Assembly (NCBI GenBank): GCA_032122355.1
Contig: JAUMCS010000037.1
Location: 1 to 22,800, forward strand
Length of the DNA stretch: 22,800 nucleotides
Direction of reading: 5' to 3'
DNA from: RFTU01 sp032122355
GTDB taxonomy: Bacteria; Pseudomonadota; Gammaproteobacteria; Burkholderiales; Burkholderiaceae_C
Shown: positions 14,858 to 22,800 of the stretch, piece by piece
Layout of the letters: each line of letters opens with the position of its first letter
Position numbering within the stretch: position 1 is the first letter of the stretch
The notes under the pieces: generated by a model
What the model was told of the DNA's origin: nothing
Database searches by the model: none
The model's input: only the letters and a program-made list of their open reading frames with translations
Made by a program: the position numbers and the translations under genes

Positions 14858-15945
14858 GCAAAAAAATTACATCCAGAAATGCCCCCGCATCGAGTGCCAC
14901 AGCAGTGTCGATGAATCGCTCGTCAGCGGCGGAGTACTTGACTTTTGTGGCGGCCATGGGTTCGCAAGATAACAGCGTGGAAATGCGTTATGAAGACGAA
15001 AATATTTGGTTGACACAAAAGATGATGGCCGCGCTGTACGATGTGGATGTGCGCACCATCAATGAACATCTGCAAAAAGTTTTTTCAGATGGCGAGCTGC
15101 TAGAGGACTTGGCAACTGTCCGGAATTTCCGGATTGTTCAAACAGAAGGTCGTCGACAGGTGTCGCGCGATGTCAAGCACTACAACTTGCAAGCCATTAT
15201 TGCTGTAGGCTTTAAGGTGAATAATCCGCGCGCAGTGCAATTTCGCAAATGGGCCAGCGAAATCGTCAAAGACTACACCATTCAGGGTTGGACGATGGAC
15301 GTGGAACGGCTGAAAAAAGGCCACCTGTTCACCGATGAATATTTTGAGCGGCAGCAGGAACTGATCCGCGAGATTCGTCTGTCGGAGCGTAAGTTCTATC
15401 AAAAAGTAACCGACCTGTATGCCACGGCATTTGACTATGATAGTGAAGCTCAAACCACGCGCGTATTTTTTGCTCTGGTTCAAAATAAGCTGCATTGGGC
15501 CGTGCATCGCCACACTGCGGCAGAATTGATTGTGGCACGCGCTGACGCTGATAAAACGAACATGGGGCTTACCTCCTGGGAGGGGGCACCTCGCGGTAAG
15601 ATCGTCAAGTCCGATGTGTCCATCGCCAAAAATTATTTAAATGCTGATGAACTTGATTATCTGCAGCGCATCGTATCGGTTTACTTAGACTTCGGGGAAT
15701 TGCAAGCGCTACGAAAAATCCCCATGACGATGGCTGATTGGGCTAAGCGACTAGACGGGTTTTTGGAATTCAACGGCGATGAAATCCTGACGGGGCCAGG
15801 CAAGATTTCACACGAACAGGCTAAGCTACACGCAGAAACAGAGTTTGAGAAATACCGCATCGTGCAAGATAGGCTGTTTCAGAGCGATTTCGATCGCTTG
15901 ATATTGTTGATGGAAAACAAGAATAAAGAGGCCGACTCCACATGA
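14854..15945 (+). CDS. RhuM-family protein
   Basis: The 363-residue product matches the RhuM family (named after a Salmonella pathogenicity-island gene). Visible are MRYEDENIWLTQKMMAALYDV (a winged-helix-like N-terminal region), VRTINEHLQKVFSDGEL, RDVKHYNLQAIIAVGFKVN with RAVQFRKWASEIVKDYTIQG, and a conserved C-terminal half (KMHWAVHRHTAAELI-like segment, then SWEGAPRGKIVKSDVSIAKNYL). Its biochemical role is not established; RhuM genes recur in restriction-modification and defence loci. It has ATGA overlaps at both ends, with the DUF1016 gene before it and the remnant gene after it, so the cassette is one transcript. Confidence 0.88.
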   Translation: MSKKITSRNAPASSATAVSMNRSSAAEYLTFVAAMGSQDNSVEMRYEDENIWLTQKMMAALYDVDVRTINEHLQKVFSDGELLEDLATVRNFRIVQTEGRRQVSRDVKHYNLQAIIAVGFKVNNPRAVQFRKWASEIVKDYTIQGWTMDVERLKKGHLFTDEYFERQQELIREIRLSERKFYQKVTDLYATAFDYDSEAQTTRVFFALVQNKLHWAVHRHTAAELIVARADADKTNMGLTSWEGAPRGKIVKSDVSIAKNYLNADELDYLQRIVSVYLDFGELQALRKIPMTMADWAKRLDGFLEFNGDEILTGPGKISHEQAKLHAETEFEKYRIVQDRLFQSDFDRLILLMENKNKEADST

Positions 15946-16235
15946 GCCATAAAACCCCGCCCCAAAATGCTTCGGCCTCCAGTGTCGAAGTTAGCAACCC
16001 CTATGGTAAGCCTTCCTGATGCACCCGCAGACATGACCGAGTTGTTAAAACAGCTATGATACTTGATTGTCGATGCCCGCAGTCAGGTTTTTCGTGCTGT
16101 GGATGCCATTCAAGTGCAAACCTCTTTGAGGCTTTTTCGATTTGGTACGCAGTGCGTTCCGAATTAAGCTGGACACATTATCGCCTATATCACCCGACTG
16201 AACGAGCTGCTAGATTGAACCAGTGTGAGAAAAAC
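15942..16235 (+). pseudogene. Frameshifted, deleted remnant of a second DUF1016 nuclease gene
   Basis: An ATG overlapping the RhuM stop begins MSHKTPPQNASASSVEVSNP, but a TGA at 16017-16019 ends that frame. Further pieces of a DUF1016 protein follow in other frames: LPDAPADMTELLKQL, a stop, then YLIVDARSQVFRAVDAIQVQT, then (after an apparent internal deletion) WYAVRSELSWTHYRL and finally ITRLNELL in a third frame. These match the N-terminal half of YhcG-type proteins; the PDDEXK domain is gone. Sequence to 16247 shows no other gene. It is distinct from the intact DUF1016 gene upstream and is more like the YhcG subtype with ELSWTHYR. Confidence 0.75.
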
Positions 16236-16247
16236 ACCCTCAAACCA

Positions 16248-17219
16248 TTACCCAAAAACTGCACGGGTAAGGCTGCTTAGGCTGGCGATGATGACCACAA
16301 AAGTCAGCAATACCAGCCACAGTGCCATCGTGCGCCAAATGAGGGCACTGACCGAGCGTAGCTGCTGAATTTGAGTTTTTTCATCAGGCTCGCTAAGGGT
16401 GGGGGTGATATGCGTAGTCAGGGGTTCTATATCCAATTCCTGAGTATTTGCCGGCAGGTGACCCATAGGCGCACCCGTGGCACCCGAGGCAGTAGCTAAA
16501 AGCATATCGGTGCTGGTGAGCTTCCATAAGCTGCTGGCACGGCGCCATGCTGCCAGGGCTTCTTCAAAATCACCCACCACCACATATCCTATGGCTGTTA
16601 GGCGCGCAGGTATGTAGTCTATCCACTCCCAGTAGGTTTGTGCGATGTGGGGCTCCGCATCGGCCTGGGTAGGAAGCCGGTGAATGTGGTGCCATGCCAA
16701 AACATACAGCACCGCACCCGCTGCTCCCCAGCCGAGTAGGGATGAAAATACAAACCAAAATACCACGCCCAGCACTTGCTGATGCGAAGCCATGACCGAT
16801 TGCTCATTGATTTGCACGCAAGTTGAACCACGCGGCAGTTGAGCCGGATCGATTTTCTGCCATGCGCTGAGATGTTGCCTACTCTCGGTTTCTTGGCCTT
16901 TTTCAAATGACTCTAGTACTTGGGATAAAGACTGGTTATAAGCACGTAAACCCACCAAGGTGTATAAAATGCCCAAACTCAAAAGGAACGATAAAAAACT
17001 ATTGCTCCCAGATAGTAGATGGTGAATCAACGCAACCACAACGGTAGGCGCTAAAACGGTAACGCACCAAATCACGCGGGCATGATGCTCGCCACCCGCA
17101 TTAAAACGATGCTCTATGGCCTCAATGGCTGCGGCAAGGGCACGATGAATGACCACATGATGCGAGGCTGGTTTGATTTGATCAAGCAAGAGCGACAAGT
17201 AAACAATGAAAATGCTCAT
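16248..17219 (-). CDS. CobD/CbiB-like integral membrane protein
   Basis: The 323-residue protein resembles the CobD/CbiB-like family found in betaproteobacteria. It has an N-terminal LSLLLDQIKP segment, several membrane spans (around residues 50-90, 150-175 and 290-315), WEWIDYIPARLTAIGYVVVGDFEEAL near 190-215 (the family's 'D..PARLTA....GDFEDA' block), and a C-terminal span. True CbiB makes adenosylcobinamide phosphate from adenosylcobyric acid, but no other cobalamin genes are near, so that role should not be assumed. The ATG overlaps the ribD stop by 4 bases, implying co-translation with riboflavin synthesis. Confidence 0.78.
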   Translation of the reverse strand: MSIFIVYLSLLLDQIKPASHHVVIHRALAAAIEAIEHRFNAGGEHHARVIWCVTVLAPTVVVALIHHLLSGSNSFLSFLLSLGILYTLVGLRAYNQSLSQVLESFEKGQETESRQHLSAWQKIDPAQLPRGSTCVQINEQSVMASHQQVLGVVFWFVFSSLLGWGAAGAVLYVLAWHHIHRLPTQADAEPHIAQTYWEWIDYIPARLTAIGYVVVGDFEEALAAWRRASSLWKLTSTDMLLATASGATGAPMGHLPANTQELDIEPLTTHITPTLSEPDEKTQIQQLRSVSALIWRTMALWLVLLTFVVIIASLSSLTRAVFG

Positions 17220-18424
17220 GGTGTGGTGTCCGTTGGTAGCGAAGAAAAAACTAGAGAATTCATGGCGGAAATGGGCGAGCGAGTGCTTGCACGAATCCGA
17301 AGATCAGGCCCGATAGGTATGCATTCGATGAATTGCAAGGCAACGCCTTGCGCCAATGATTGCAGGGGTTGGGCTTCTAAGCTGGCGATGTTCATGCCCT
17401 GGCCTAAAAGGCAAGGCGCCACATACAGCAATAATTCATCCACCCAGCCCTCACGCAGGGCTGAACCATTCACAGTATGCCCAGCCTCAATATGCAACTC
17501 GTTGATTTGGCGCCGGCCTAGATCATGCAAAATAAATTCCCAGCTCAGCCTAGGCCCACAAGGGGTAGGAATGATTTCAACGTATTGGCTCAGGCCTTGG
17601 CTATGCCATGCTTGTTCAAGCTGCTGTTGGCGCTGGGTATGCTCAGGTGAGAGCCGGTTGCTGGTGTAGATGAGGGTTAAGCCAGGTGCTTGCAAAACAC
17701 GGGCATCTGCAGGTATGCGCAGGTGCGTGTCAAGTACCACCCGAATGGGTTGTAGCGCCGTTTGGCTGATCGACCCCAACCGTACATCAAGGCGCGGGTT
17801 GTCGTGCAATACGGTACCAATGCCGGTGAGTATGGCACATGCTCGGTGCCGCCAGTGGTGGCCATCGGTGCGGGCGGCTTCGCTGGTGATCCATTGACTG
17901 GTGCCATTACACAAAGCCGTGGTGCCATCCAGTGAGGCCGCAGCCTTCAGGCGCACATAGGGCCGCTGGCGTTGCATGCGTGAAAAAAAGCCTACGTTGA
18001 GGTCAGTGGCCGCTTGTGCCCAATCAGGGCTGCCCATGCGCACGCGAATGCCCGCATCACGCAGGGCTTGTAAGCCCTTGCCTGCCACCAGGGGGTTGGG
18101 GTCTTGCACGGCTACGACCACTTCAGCAATTTGCGCTTGTATCAAGGCTTGGTAGCAGGGCGGAGTGCGCCCGTGGTGAGCGCAGGGTTCAAGGCTAACC
18201 CAAGCCGTTGCACCGGCTACTTCATAACCTTGGCTGCTGGCGTGTTGTAATGCCATCACCTCAGCATGGGCCTGACCGGCCGCTTGGGTGTGCCCTTGGC
18301 CTAGAATGGCCCCTTCAGCGTGTGTAATGACACACCCCACACGTGGATTGGGCGACGACAAGCCTATGGCTTGTTGCGCCAGTTGCAAGGTTAATGCTTC
18401 AATCGGGTGCAGGGGATGGATCAC
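17216..18424 (-). CDS. ribD: Bifunctional riboflavin deaminase/reductase RibD
   Basis: RibD deaminates 2,5-diamino-6-ribosylamino-pyrimidinone phosphate and then reduces the ribosyl side chain, steps two and three of riboflavin synthesis. The N-terminal deaminase domain has the zinc site H53-A-E55 (HAEVMAL) and PCAHHGRTPPC with Cys81 and Cys90. The reductase domain follows from about residue 150 (PYVRLKAAASLDGTTAL, SQWITSEAARTDGHHWRHRA). The start is GTG 18424; no ATG precedes the conserved SPNPRVG block. At 402 residues it is slightly long, with an extra tail of about 25 residues after DLRIRA. Only 25 bases separate it from divergent comEC. Confidence 0.96.
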   Translation of the reverse strand: MIHPLHPIEALTLQLAQQAIGLSSPNPRVGCVITHAEGAILGQGHTQAAGQAHAEVMALQHASSQGYEVAGATAWVSLEPCAHHGRTPPCYQALIQAQIAEVVVAVQDPNPLVAGKGLQALRDAGIRVRMGSPDWAQAATDLNVGFFSRMQRQRPYVRLKAAASLDGTTALCNGTSQWITSEAARTDGHHWRHRACAILTGIGTVLHDNPRLDVRLGSISQTALQPIRVVLDTHLRIPADARVLQAPGLTLIYTSNRLSPEHTQRQQQLEQAWHSQGLSQYVEIIPTPCGPRLSWEFILHDLGRRQINELHIEAGHTVNGSALREGWVDELLLYVAPCLLGQGMNIASLEAQPLQSLAQGVALQFIECIPIGPDLRIRASTRSPISAMNSLVFSSLPTDTTP

Positions 18425-18449
18425 GGTTGGGCTGGTATTTTTTAAAGGA

Positions 18450-21047
18450 ATGATTCCACGGTTAAGTATGTTTCAAAATCGCTCAGATTTCTTCCATTTC
18501 CTCACGAATTTTAGGCGTTCTGGCGCCGCATTTTGGGTAGTGTTTGCCTTGGGTTGGTTACTGGGTGTGGCAGCGCACTTGCAATTGGCCGAATTGCCAC
18601 CACTGCATACGTGCGCACTTTATGCGGGTGTAGCCATGCTCGTGGCTTGCCTGACCGTGCTGATTTCCATATGGCTCAAGCCTACAGCAGCACGGCAGGC
18701 TAGGTTGGGAGCTAAGTGCGGGCCTGTGTTGCAGGCTATGGGTGCGGCTTTACAGTTGATGTTGGCCTTATTGGTGGCGATGACTTTGGCATGGGCTTGG
18801 TCGGGTAAATTGGCCCATGAGCGCATGGCCGATCGTTTGCAACCTGAATTAGAAGGAAAAGATTTATGGCTAACCGGTACTGTGGCTGAATTACCACGGG
18901 TGGTGCAAGATGGCGTGCGCTTTGTGTTGCAGGTTGAGCAAGCGCAGTTGCACACCAACCAGGATGGGGCAACCGTGCAAGTACCGCAACGTGTTTCCTT
19001 GGGTTGGTGGCGTGGGCAAAATGCCGAAGATTCATTGCTGGGCCCTAGTGTGATGGTGATACCTGGGCAGCGCTGGCGCTTGCCGGTGCGCCTCAAGCAG
19101 GTGCGGGGTTTAGTGAACCCCCATGGTTTTGATACCGAGCTGTGGATGCTTGAGGAACAAATCGGCGCTAGTGGCTATGTGCGCCCAAGCAGTGGGGCAG
19201 TGCCCCAGCGATTGGCTGATGCGCCCGCTTGGCAAGGCTTGTATGCGGTAGAGGCTTTGCGCCAGCACATCAAAGATGCCATATACCAGCGGGTCGAAGA
19301 TCCACGGTCAGCTGGTGTGATTGCTGCTTTGGTGGTGGGCGATCAAAGCGCCATTGACCGCAGCGATTGGGCATTGTTTCGTGATACTGGTGTAGCGCAT
19401 TTGATGGCCATCAGTGGCTTACACGTGACCTTGTTTGCTTGGGTCGCTGGAGGCTTATTTGCCTGGCTATGGCGACAGCACAAAACCTTACCCTTGCTCG
19501 TGCCAGCGCCTCGCGCGGGGCAATGGTTGGGTGTGCTATTTGCCGTGGCTTATGGCCTGCTGGCTGGATGGGGATTGCCCGCACAACGCACGGTGGTGAT
19601 GCTGGTGGTAGCCGCCGTGCTGCGCGATCGGGGCCTCAATTGGCCTGTATTGATGATTTTATTGGCCGCGGCCATGGTGGTGGTGATGTTTGACCCATGG
19701 GCCCTGATGCAAGCGGGTTTTTGGCTATCGTTTGCTGCGGTGGGCTTATTATTGATTTCAACCCGTGCTCAAAATGAGCAAGCAGAAGATGGAGTGGGTC
19801 GGTCAGTATTAGCCCCTGACCCCTTGTGGCAGCGTTGGCTGGCTATGGCGCAAGAGGGTTTGCGTACTCAAATGCTGATTACGGTTGGCTTAGCGCCTTT
19901 GACGATATTGTTGTTTCATCAAATCTCCGTGGTGGGGTTGGTAGCCAATTTGCTGGCCATTCCTTTAGTGACATTTGTGATTACCCCATTAGCACTAATC
20001 GGTGTGGTCCTACCTGTGGCTTGGTGGGGTGCCCATGGCTTGCTGGTGCTGCTGATGCAAGGCTTAGAGTGGGCTTTGCAAATGCCCGGGGCAGTGTGGT
20101 ATGTGCCAACTGCACCGATAGCGCTACAGGCTTTGGGGTTGCTAGGGGCTGTGGTGTTTATGCTGGCTTACTTGCCGTGGCGCTGGCGTTTGAGTGGGGC
20201 CTTATTCATAGGGCCTATGCTGTGGCCGCCGGTAGATGCGCCTGAGCATGGCCAGTTTGTATTAACCGCTTTGGATGTGGGGCAGGGCACTGCCGTGTTG
20301 GTGCAAACCCAAAACCATGTTCTGTTATACGATGCAGGCCCTTTGTACTCGCGTGAATCTGATGCCGGCGTGCGTGTGGTGGTGCCCTATTTGCGTGCCA
20401 AGGGGTTTGCTCAGTTAGACGCACTGGTGCTAAGCCACCGTGATGCAGACCATGTGGGCGGTGCGGAAGCGGTGATGAATGCACTGCCGGTGCGGTGGTT
20501 AACTTCGTCGCTAGAGCCTGGGCATCCGTTGTTGGCTAAAGGCGTGCCGCATCGGCATTGCTTAGATGGGCAGAATTGGGAATGGGACGGCGTGCGCTTG
20601 AGTATGTTGCACCCACCCGCTATGACGGAGTATGCACAAGCGCCCACAGGCCGCGGTGGGGATAAACCCAATGCGCGCAGTTGTGTGCTGAAAATTCAAG
20701 ACGCACAGGGCCGTTCAGCTTTGCTCAGCGGAGATATTGAAGCTCCACAGGAATGGGCACTCACTCAGAGCAAAACAGATTTGCGCAGCGATTTATTGAT
20801 GGTGCCGCATCATGGTAGCCGCACTTCATCAACCGAGCCATTTTTGGATGCGGTTGCACCCCAATGGGCTGTAGCGCAAATGGGCTACCGCAACCGCTAC
20901 GGCCACCCTGCGCCCGATGTGGAGCAGCGCTATTTGGATAGAGGCATTACCTGGCTCCGTAGCGATCAGTGTGGCGCTTTGCAATGGCGAAGTCATCAAA
21001 CCCCGCAATGCTGGCGCCAGCAAACGCAGCGTTATTGGCGTGAATGA
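18450..21047 (+). CDS. comEC: ComEC/Rec2 DNA-uptake channel protein
   Basis: ComEC moves single-stranded transforming DNA across the inner membrane. From ATG 18450 it has about 865 residues. It has an N-terminal membrane region with a DUF4131-type domain, a competence membrane domain (from about residue 300: GVAHLMAISGLHVTLFAW), and a C-terminal metallo-beta-lactamase domain from about 605 (LTALDVGQGTAVLVQ, SHRDADHVGGAE near 663, and LMVPHHGSRTSS near 787). All key metal ligands look present. ATG 18468 (MFQNRS) is an alternative start; AAAGGA directly touches ATG 18450, which is too close to be ideal. Presence of an intact gene suggests capacity for natural transformation, if pilus genes exist elsewhere. 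Confidence 0.95.
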   Translation: MIPRLSMFQNRSDFFHFLTNFRRSGAAFWVVFALGWLLGVAAHLQLAELPPLHTCALYAGVAMLVACLTVLISIWLKPTAARQARLGAKCGPVLQAMGAALQLMLALLVAMTLAWAWSGKLAHERMADRLQPELEGKDLWLTGTVAELPRVVQDGVRFVLQVEQAQLHTNQDGATVQVPQRVSLGWWRGQNAEDSLLGPSVMVIPGQRWRLPVRLKQVRGLVNPHGFDTELWMLEEQIGASGYVRPSSGAVPQRLADAPAWQGLYAVEALRQHIKDAIYQRVEDPRSAGVIAALVVGDQSAIDRSDWALFRDTGVAHLMAISGLHVTLFAWVAGGLFAWLWRQHKTLPLLVPAPRAGQWLGVLFAVAYGLLAGWGLPAQRTVVMLVVAAVLRDRGLNWPVLMILLAAAMVVVMFDPWALMQAGFWLSFAAVGLLLISTRAQNEQAEDGVGRSVLAPDPLWQRWLAMAQEGLRTQMLITVGLAPLTILLFHQISVVGLVANLLAIPLVTFVITPLALIGVVLPVAWWGAHGLLVLLMQGLEWALQMPGAVWYVPTAPIALQALGLLGAVVFMLAYLPWRWRLSGALFIGPMLWPPVDAPEHGQFVLTALDVGQGTAVLVQTQNHVLLYDAGPLYSRESDAGVRVVVPYLRAKGFAQLDALVLSHRDADHVGGAEAVMNALPVRWLTSSLEPGHPLLAKGVPHRHCLDGQNWEWDGVRLSMLHPPAMTEYAQAPTGRGGDKPNARSCVLKIQDAQGRSALLSGDIEAPQEWALTQSKTDLRSDLLMVPHHGSRTSSTEPFLDAVAPQWAVAQMGYRNRYGHPAPDVEQRYLDRGITWLRSDQCGALQWRSHQTPQCWRQQTQRYWRE

Positions 21048-22465
21048 GTGTGGCCTAGTCGGGTGCGATGCCGCGCAATTTGCGCTTGCACTTGTGCCGG
21101 TGCGGTTCCGCCCAGCGTGTTGCGCGCATTCATTGAGCCTTGCAAACTCAGGCAGTTCACCACATCATCGGTGATTTGGGGGTGAAAAGCTTGCAATTCG
21201 GCCAAACTGAAATCCGTGAGTGCACGGTTTTGTTGCAGTGCGCTTTTGACCACATGAGCCACCACTTCATGGGCATCACGAAAGGGCACCCCTTTGCGTA
21301 CTAAGTAATCAGCCAAATCGGTGGCGGTTGCATAACCTTTCAGGGCGGCGGCTTCCATGGCTTGGGGTTTGACCACGATGCCTTCGACCATTTCTGTCAT
21401 GATGCGCAAGGTATCACGAACCGTATCTACGCAATCAAACAGGGGTTCTTTATCCTCTTGATTGTCTTTGTTGTAGGTTAGGGGTTGTCCCTTCATCAAA
21501 ATCAGCAAAGCATTGAGGTGCCCCACCACGCGCCCTGTTTTGCCGCGAGCAAGTTCGGCCACATCGGGGTTGCGCTTTTGCGGCATGATGGATGAACCGG
21601 TGCAGTAACGATCGGCCAGATCAATGTAGCCAAAGTTTTGATTCATCCACAAAATCATTTCTTCACTCAGGCGTGAGATATGCACCATCACCAAACTGGC
21701 AAATGCACTGAACTCAATGGCAAAATCACGATCGCTCACAGCATCTAGGCTATTTTGGCATAAAGCCGGATGTCCTTGAGCATCAAGCATACCCAGTTCG
21801 CGGGCAACTTGTGCCCGATCTAGTGGGTAGCTGGTGCCGGCCAATGCCGCTGAGCCCAGTGGCAGCCGATTCACTCGGGCACGTACTTCGGCCAGCCGCT
21901 CGGCATCACGGGCAAACATTTCCACATAAGCCAGTAAGTGGTGGGCAAAGCTCACGGGTTGCGCTACTTGCAAGTGGGTGTAGCCGGGCATAATGGTGTG
22001 CGTGTGCTGGGCGGCCAGCTCAACCAGTGTGCGTTGCAATGCAGCGAGCAGAGGCGTGAGTTGATCAATTTCAGCTCGAAGCCATAGGCGTATATCGGTG
22101 GCCACTTGGTCGTTACGTGAGCGGCCGGTATGCAGGCGTTTGCCGGCATCGCCCACCAACTGTGTTAGGCGCGCTTCAATGTTGAGGTGTACATCCTCTA
22201 GGTCTAGGCGCCACTCAAATTGGCCGCTTTCAATTTCTTGCTGAATTTGCGCCATGCCGCGCTCAATATCGGCCAAGTCCTGAGCTGAAATAATGCTTTG
22301 AGCCGCTAACATACGGGCATGTGCAAGGCTGCCGGTGATATCTGCAAGCCATAGGCGTTGATCAAAAGCCACACTGGCGGTGTAGCGCTTGACCAGCTCG
22401 CTCATGGGTTCGGAAAAAAGGGCAGACCAAGCTTGCTGTTTGTTTTCTAGGGGGTTTGTAGACAT
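21032..22465 (-). CDS. argH: Argininosuccinate lyase
   Basis: ArgH splits argininosuccinate into arginine and fumarate, the last step of arginine synthesis. The 477-residue protein has the fumarase/aspartase superfamily signature GSSIMPQKRNP (about residues 289-299), plus HTGRSRNDQVATDIRLWLR and MPGYTHLQVAQPVSFAHHLL. Length and termini are normal; ATG 22465 is the first start. Its 3' end overlaps the comEC 3' end by 16 bases on the opposite strand. Confidence 0.97.
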   Translation of the reverse strand: MSTNPLENKQQAWSALFSEPMSELVKRYTASVAFDQRLWLADITGSLAHARMLAAQSIISAQDLADIERGMAQIQQEIESGQFEWRLDLEDVHLNIEARLTQLVGDAGKRLHTGRSRNDQVATDIRLWLRAEIDQLTPLLAALQRTLVELAAQHTHTIMPGYTHLQVAQPVSFAHHLLAYVEMFARDAERLAEVRARVNRLPLGSAALAGTSYPLDRAQVARELGMLDAQGHPALCQNSLDAVSDRDFAIEFSAFASLVMVHISRLSEEMILWMNQNFGYIDLADRYCTGSSIMPQKRNPDVAELARGKTGRVVGHLNALLILMKGQPLTYNKDNQEDKEPLFDCVDTVRDTLRIMTEMVEGIVVKPQAMEAAALKGYATATDLADYLVRKGVPFRDAHEVVAHVVKSALQQNRALTDFSLAELQAFHPQITDDVVNCLSLQGSMNARNTLGGTAPAQVQAQIARHRTRLGHTHSRQ

Positions 22466-22506
22466 GGCAAAGGCTATTGGGGTGTGAAAACCACCATTTT
22501 ACCTAG

Positions 22507-22528
22507 CCCTGAGGGTAAAAACTCAGGG
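22507..22528. terminator. Hairpin between the GntR gene and argH
   Basis: Perfect arms CCCTGAG and CTCAGGG enclose an 8-nt loop; outer TTTTAC and GTAAAA can extend it. It lies 8 bases past the stop of the GntR-family gene and before argH, both on the minus strand, so it is likely that gene's terminator. A strong T-tract is lacking. Confidence 0.45.
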
Positions 22529-22535
22529 GTAAAAC

Positions 22536-22800
22536 TCAGTTCAATTCATTGTGATAGAAGTGGGTATCGGTGAGATAAAAACCCATGCGTAGTTCAATGG
22601 GTTGATTAGCATAAGTGTATGAAAGCCGCTCAACGCTGAGAAGGGCTGTGTGCTCAGGTATTTGTAAATACTGGGCGGTGGTGGCATTGGCGCCCACGGC
22701 ACGAATTTTCTCAATCGCGCGTACCATGTGCACACCAAATTCAGTTTCAAATAAAGCGTAAACGGGGCCTTGGTAGCCTGATAAACGCTCAGCGCTTAAG
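22536..22800 (-). CDS. GntR-family transcriptional regulator, C-terminal UTRA part
   Basis: The frame is open to the right edge and ends at the stop at 22536-22538, giving 87 visible residues. GPVYALFETEFGVHMVRAIEKI is followed by LQIPEHTALLSVERLSYTY, ANQPIELRMGFYLTDTHFYH and NELN. The pattern 'P..T.LL..ER..Y....PIE......TD.Y.Y..EL' is the end of the UTRA ligand-binding domain of HutC-type GntR regulators. The N-terminal winged-helix DNA-binding domain would lie outside the window. The effector cannot be read from this part. Confidence 0.85.
   Translation of the reverse strand, partial: LSAERLSGYQGPVYALFETEFGVHMVRAIEKIRAVGANATTAQYLQIPEHTALLSVERLSYTYANQPIELRMGFYLTDTHFYHNELN

Noticed and set aside
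15120..15135. Palindrome TCCGGAATTTCCGGA in the RhuM gene
   Set aside because: The arms are 7 bp around one base and fall in coding sequence with no other copy noticed; it is short enough to be chance.
16248..16270. TTACCC...GGGTAA inverted repeat at the 3' end of the CobD/CbiB-like gene as a terminator
   Set aside because: It lies within the last codons, has an 11-nt loop, 6-bp arms and no T-tract; support is too weak.
16248..18424. Cobalamin biosynthesis locus
   Set aside because: Only a CobD/CbiB-like membrane protein is present, with ribD; no other cobalamin gene is nearby.

Overview
The window looks like a piece of a betaproteobacterial chromosome, probably Burkholderiales. This is inferred from the set of housekeeping genes: etfBA followed by an acyl-CoA dehydrogenase and a nitronate monooxygenase, a CobD/CbiB-like membrane protein coupled to ribD, and comEC convergent with argH. 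No tRNA, rRNA, CRISPR array, integrase or transposase was recognised. Two runs of exactly ten N (8928-8937 and 14418-14427) are assembly gaps; each lies inside a gene and distorts it.

Region 1 (1-4.8 kb) is a defence/toxin-antitoxin island, mostly on the minus strand. It opens with the N-terminal part of a DUF2791/BREX-like P-loop ATPase, a family that includes SngB of the Shango system. A plus-strand DUF4258 plus HTH toxin-antitoxin pair follows. Next come scars (the C-terminal end of a MidA-type methyltransferase gene, a 53-bp piece of hepT and a short trace of the selO 3' end), a HEPN/MNT pair, a chimera of a HEPN fragment joined to a second copy of the selO 3' end, and an intact mntA-hepT pair directly behind selO. 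The main discovery is the repeated unit: three times in a row a selO tail (intact gene, 390-bp second copy, short trace) is followed by HEPN/nucleotidyltransferase genes or their remnant. This points to repeated capture of modules at the end of selO, which itself encodes a protein AMPylase.

Region 2 (4.8-11.7 kb) is core metabolism. selO overlaps murI (minus strand). Divergently, etfB-etfA-acyl-CoA dehydrogenase-nitronate monooxygenase form a tight plus-strand operon with a recognisable promoter and Shine-Dalgarno sites.

Region 3 (11.9-16.25 kb) is a second defence-type cassette: a beta-class adenine methyltransferase of type III Mod type with an AT-rich central target-recognition region, a DUF1016/YhcG PDDEXK nuclease (split only by the assembly gap), a RhuM-family protein, and a frameshifted remnant of a second DUF1016 gene. 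The genes overlap or nearly abut. No Res helicase-nuclease subunit is present.

Region 4 (16.25-22.8 kb) is core again: CobD/CbiB-like gene and ribD (minus, 4-bp overlap), divergent comEC (plus), convergent argH (minus, 16-bp overlap with comEC), a hairpin that may be a terminator, and the C-terminal UTRA part of a GntR-family regulator running off the window. ComEC, a DNA-uptake channel, offers one plausible route by which islands 1 and 3 and the diverged selO tail were acquired.
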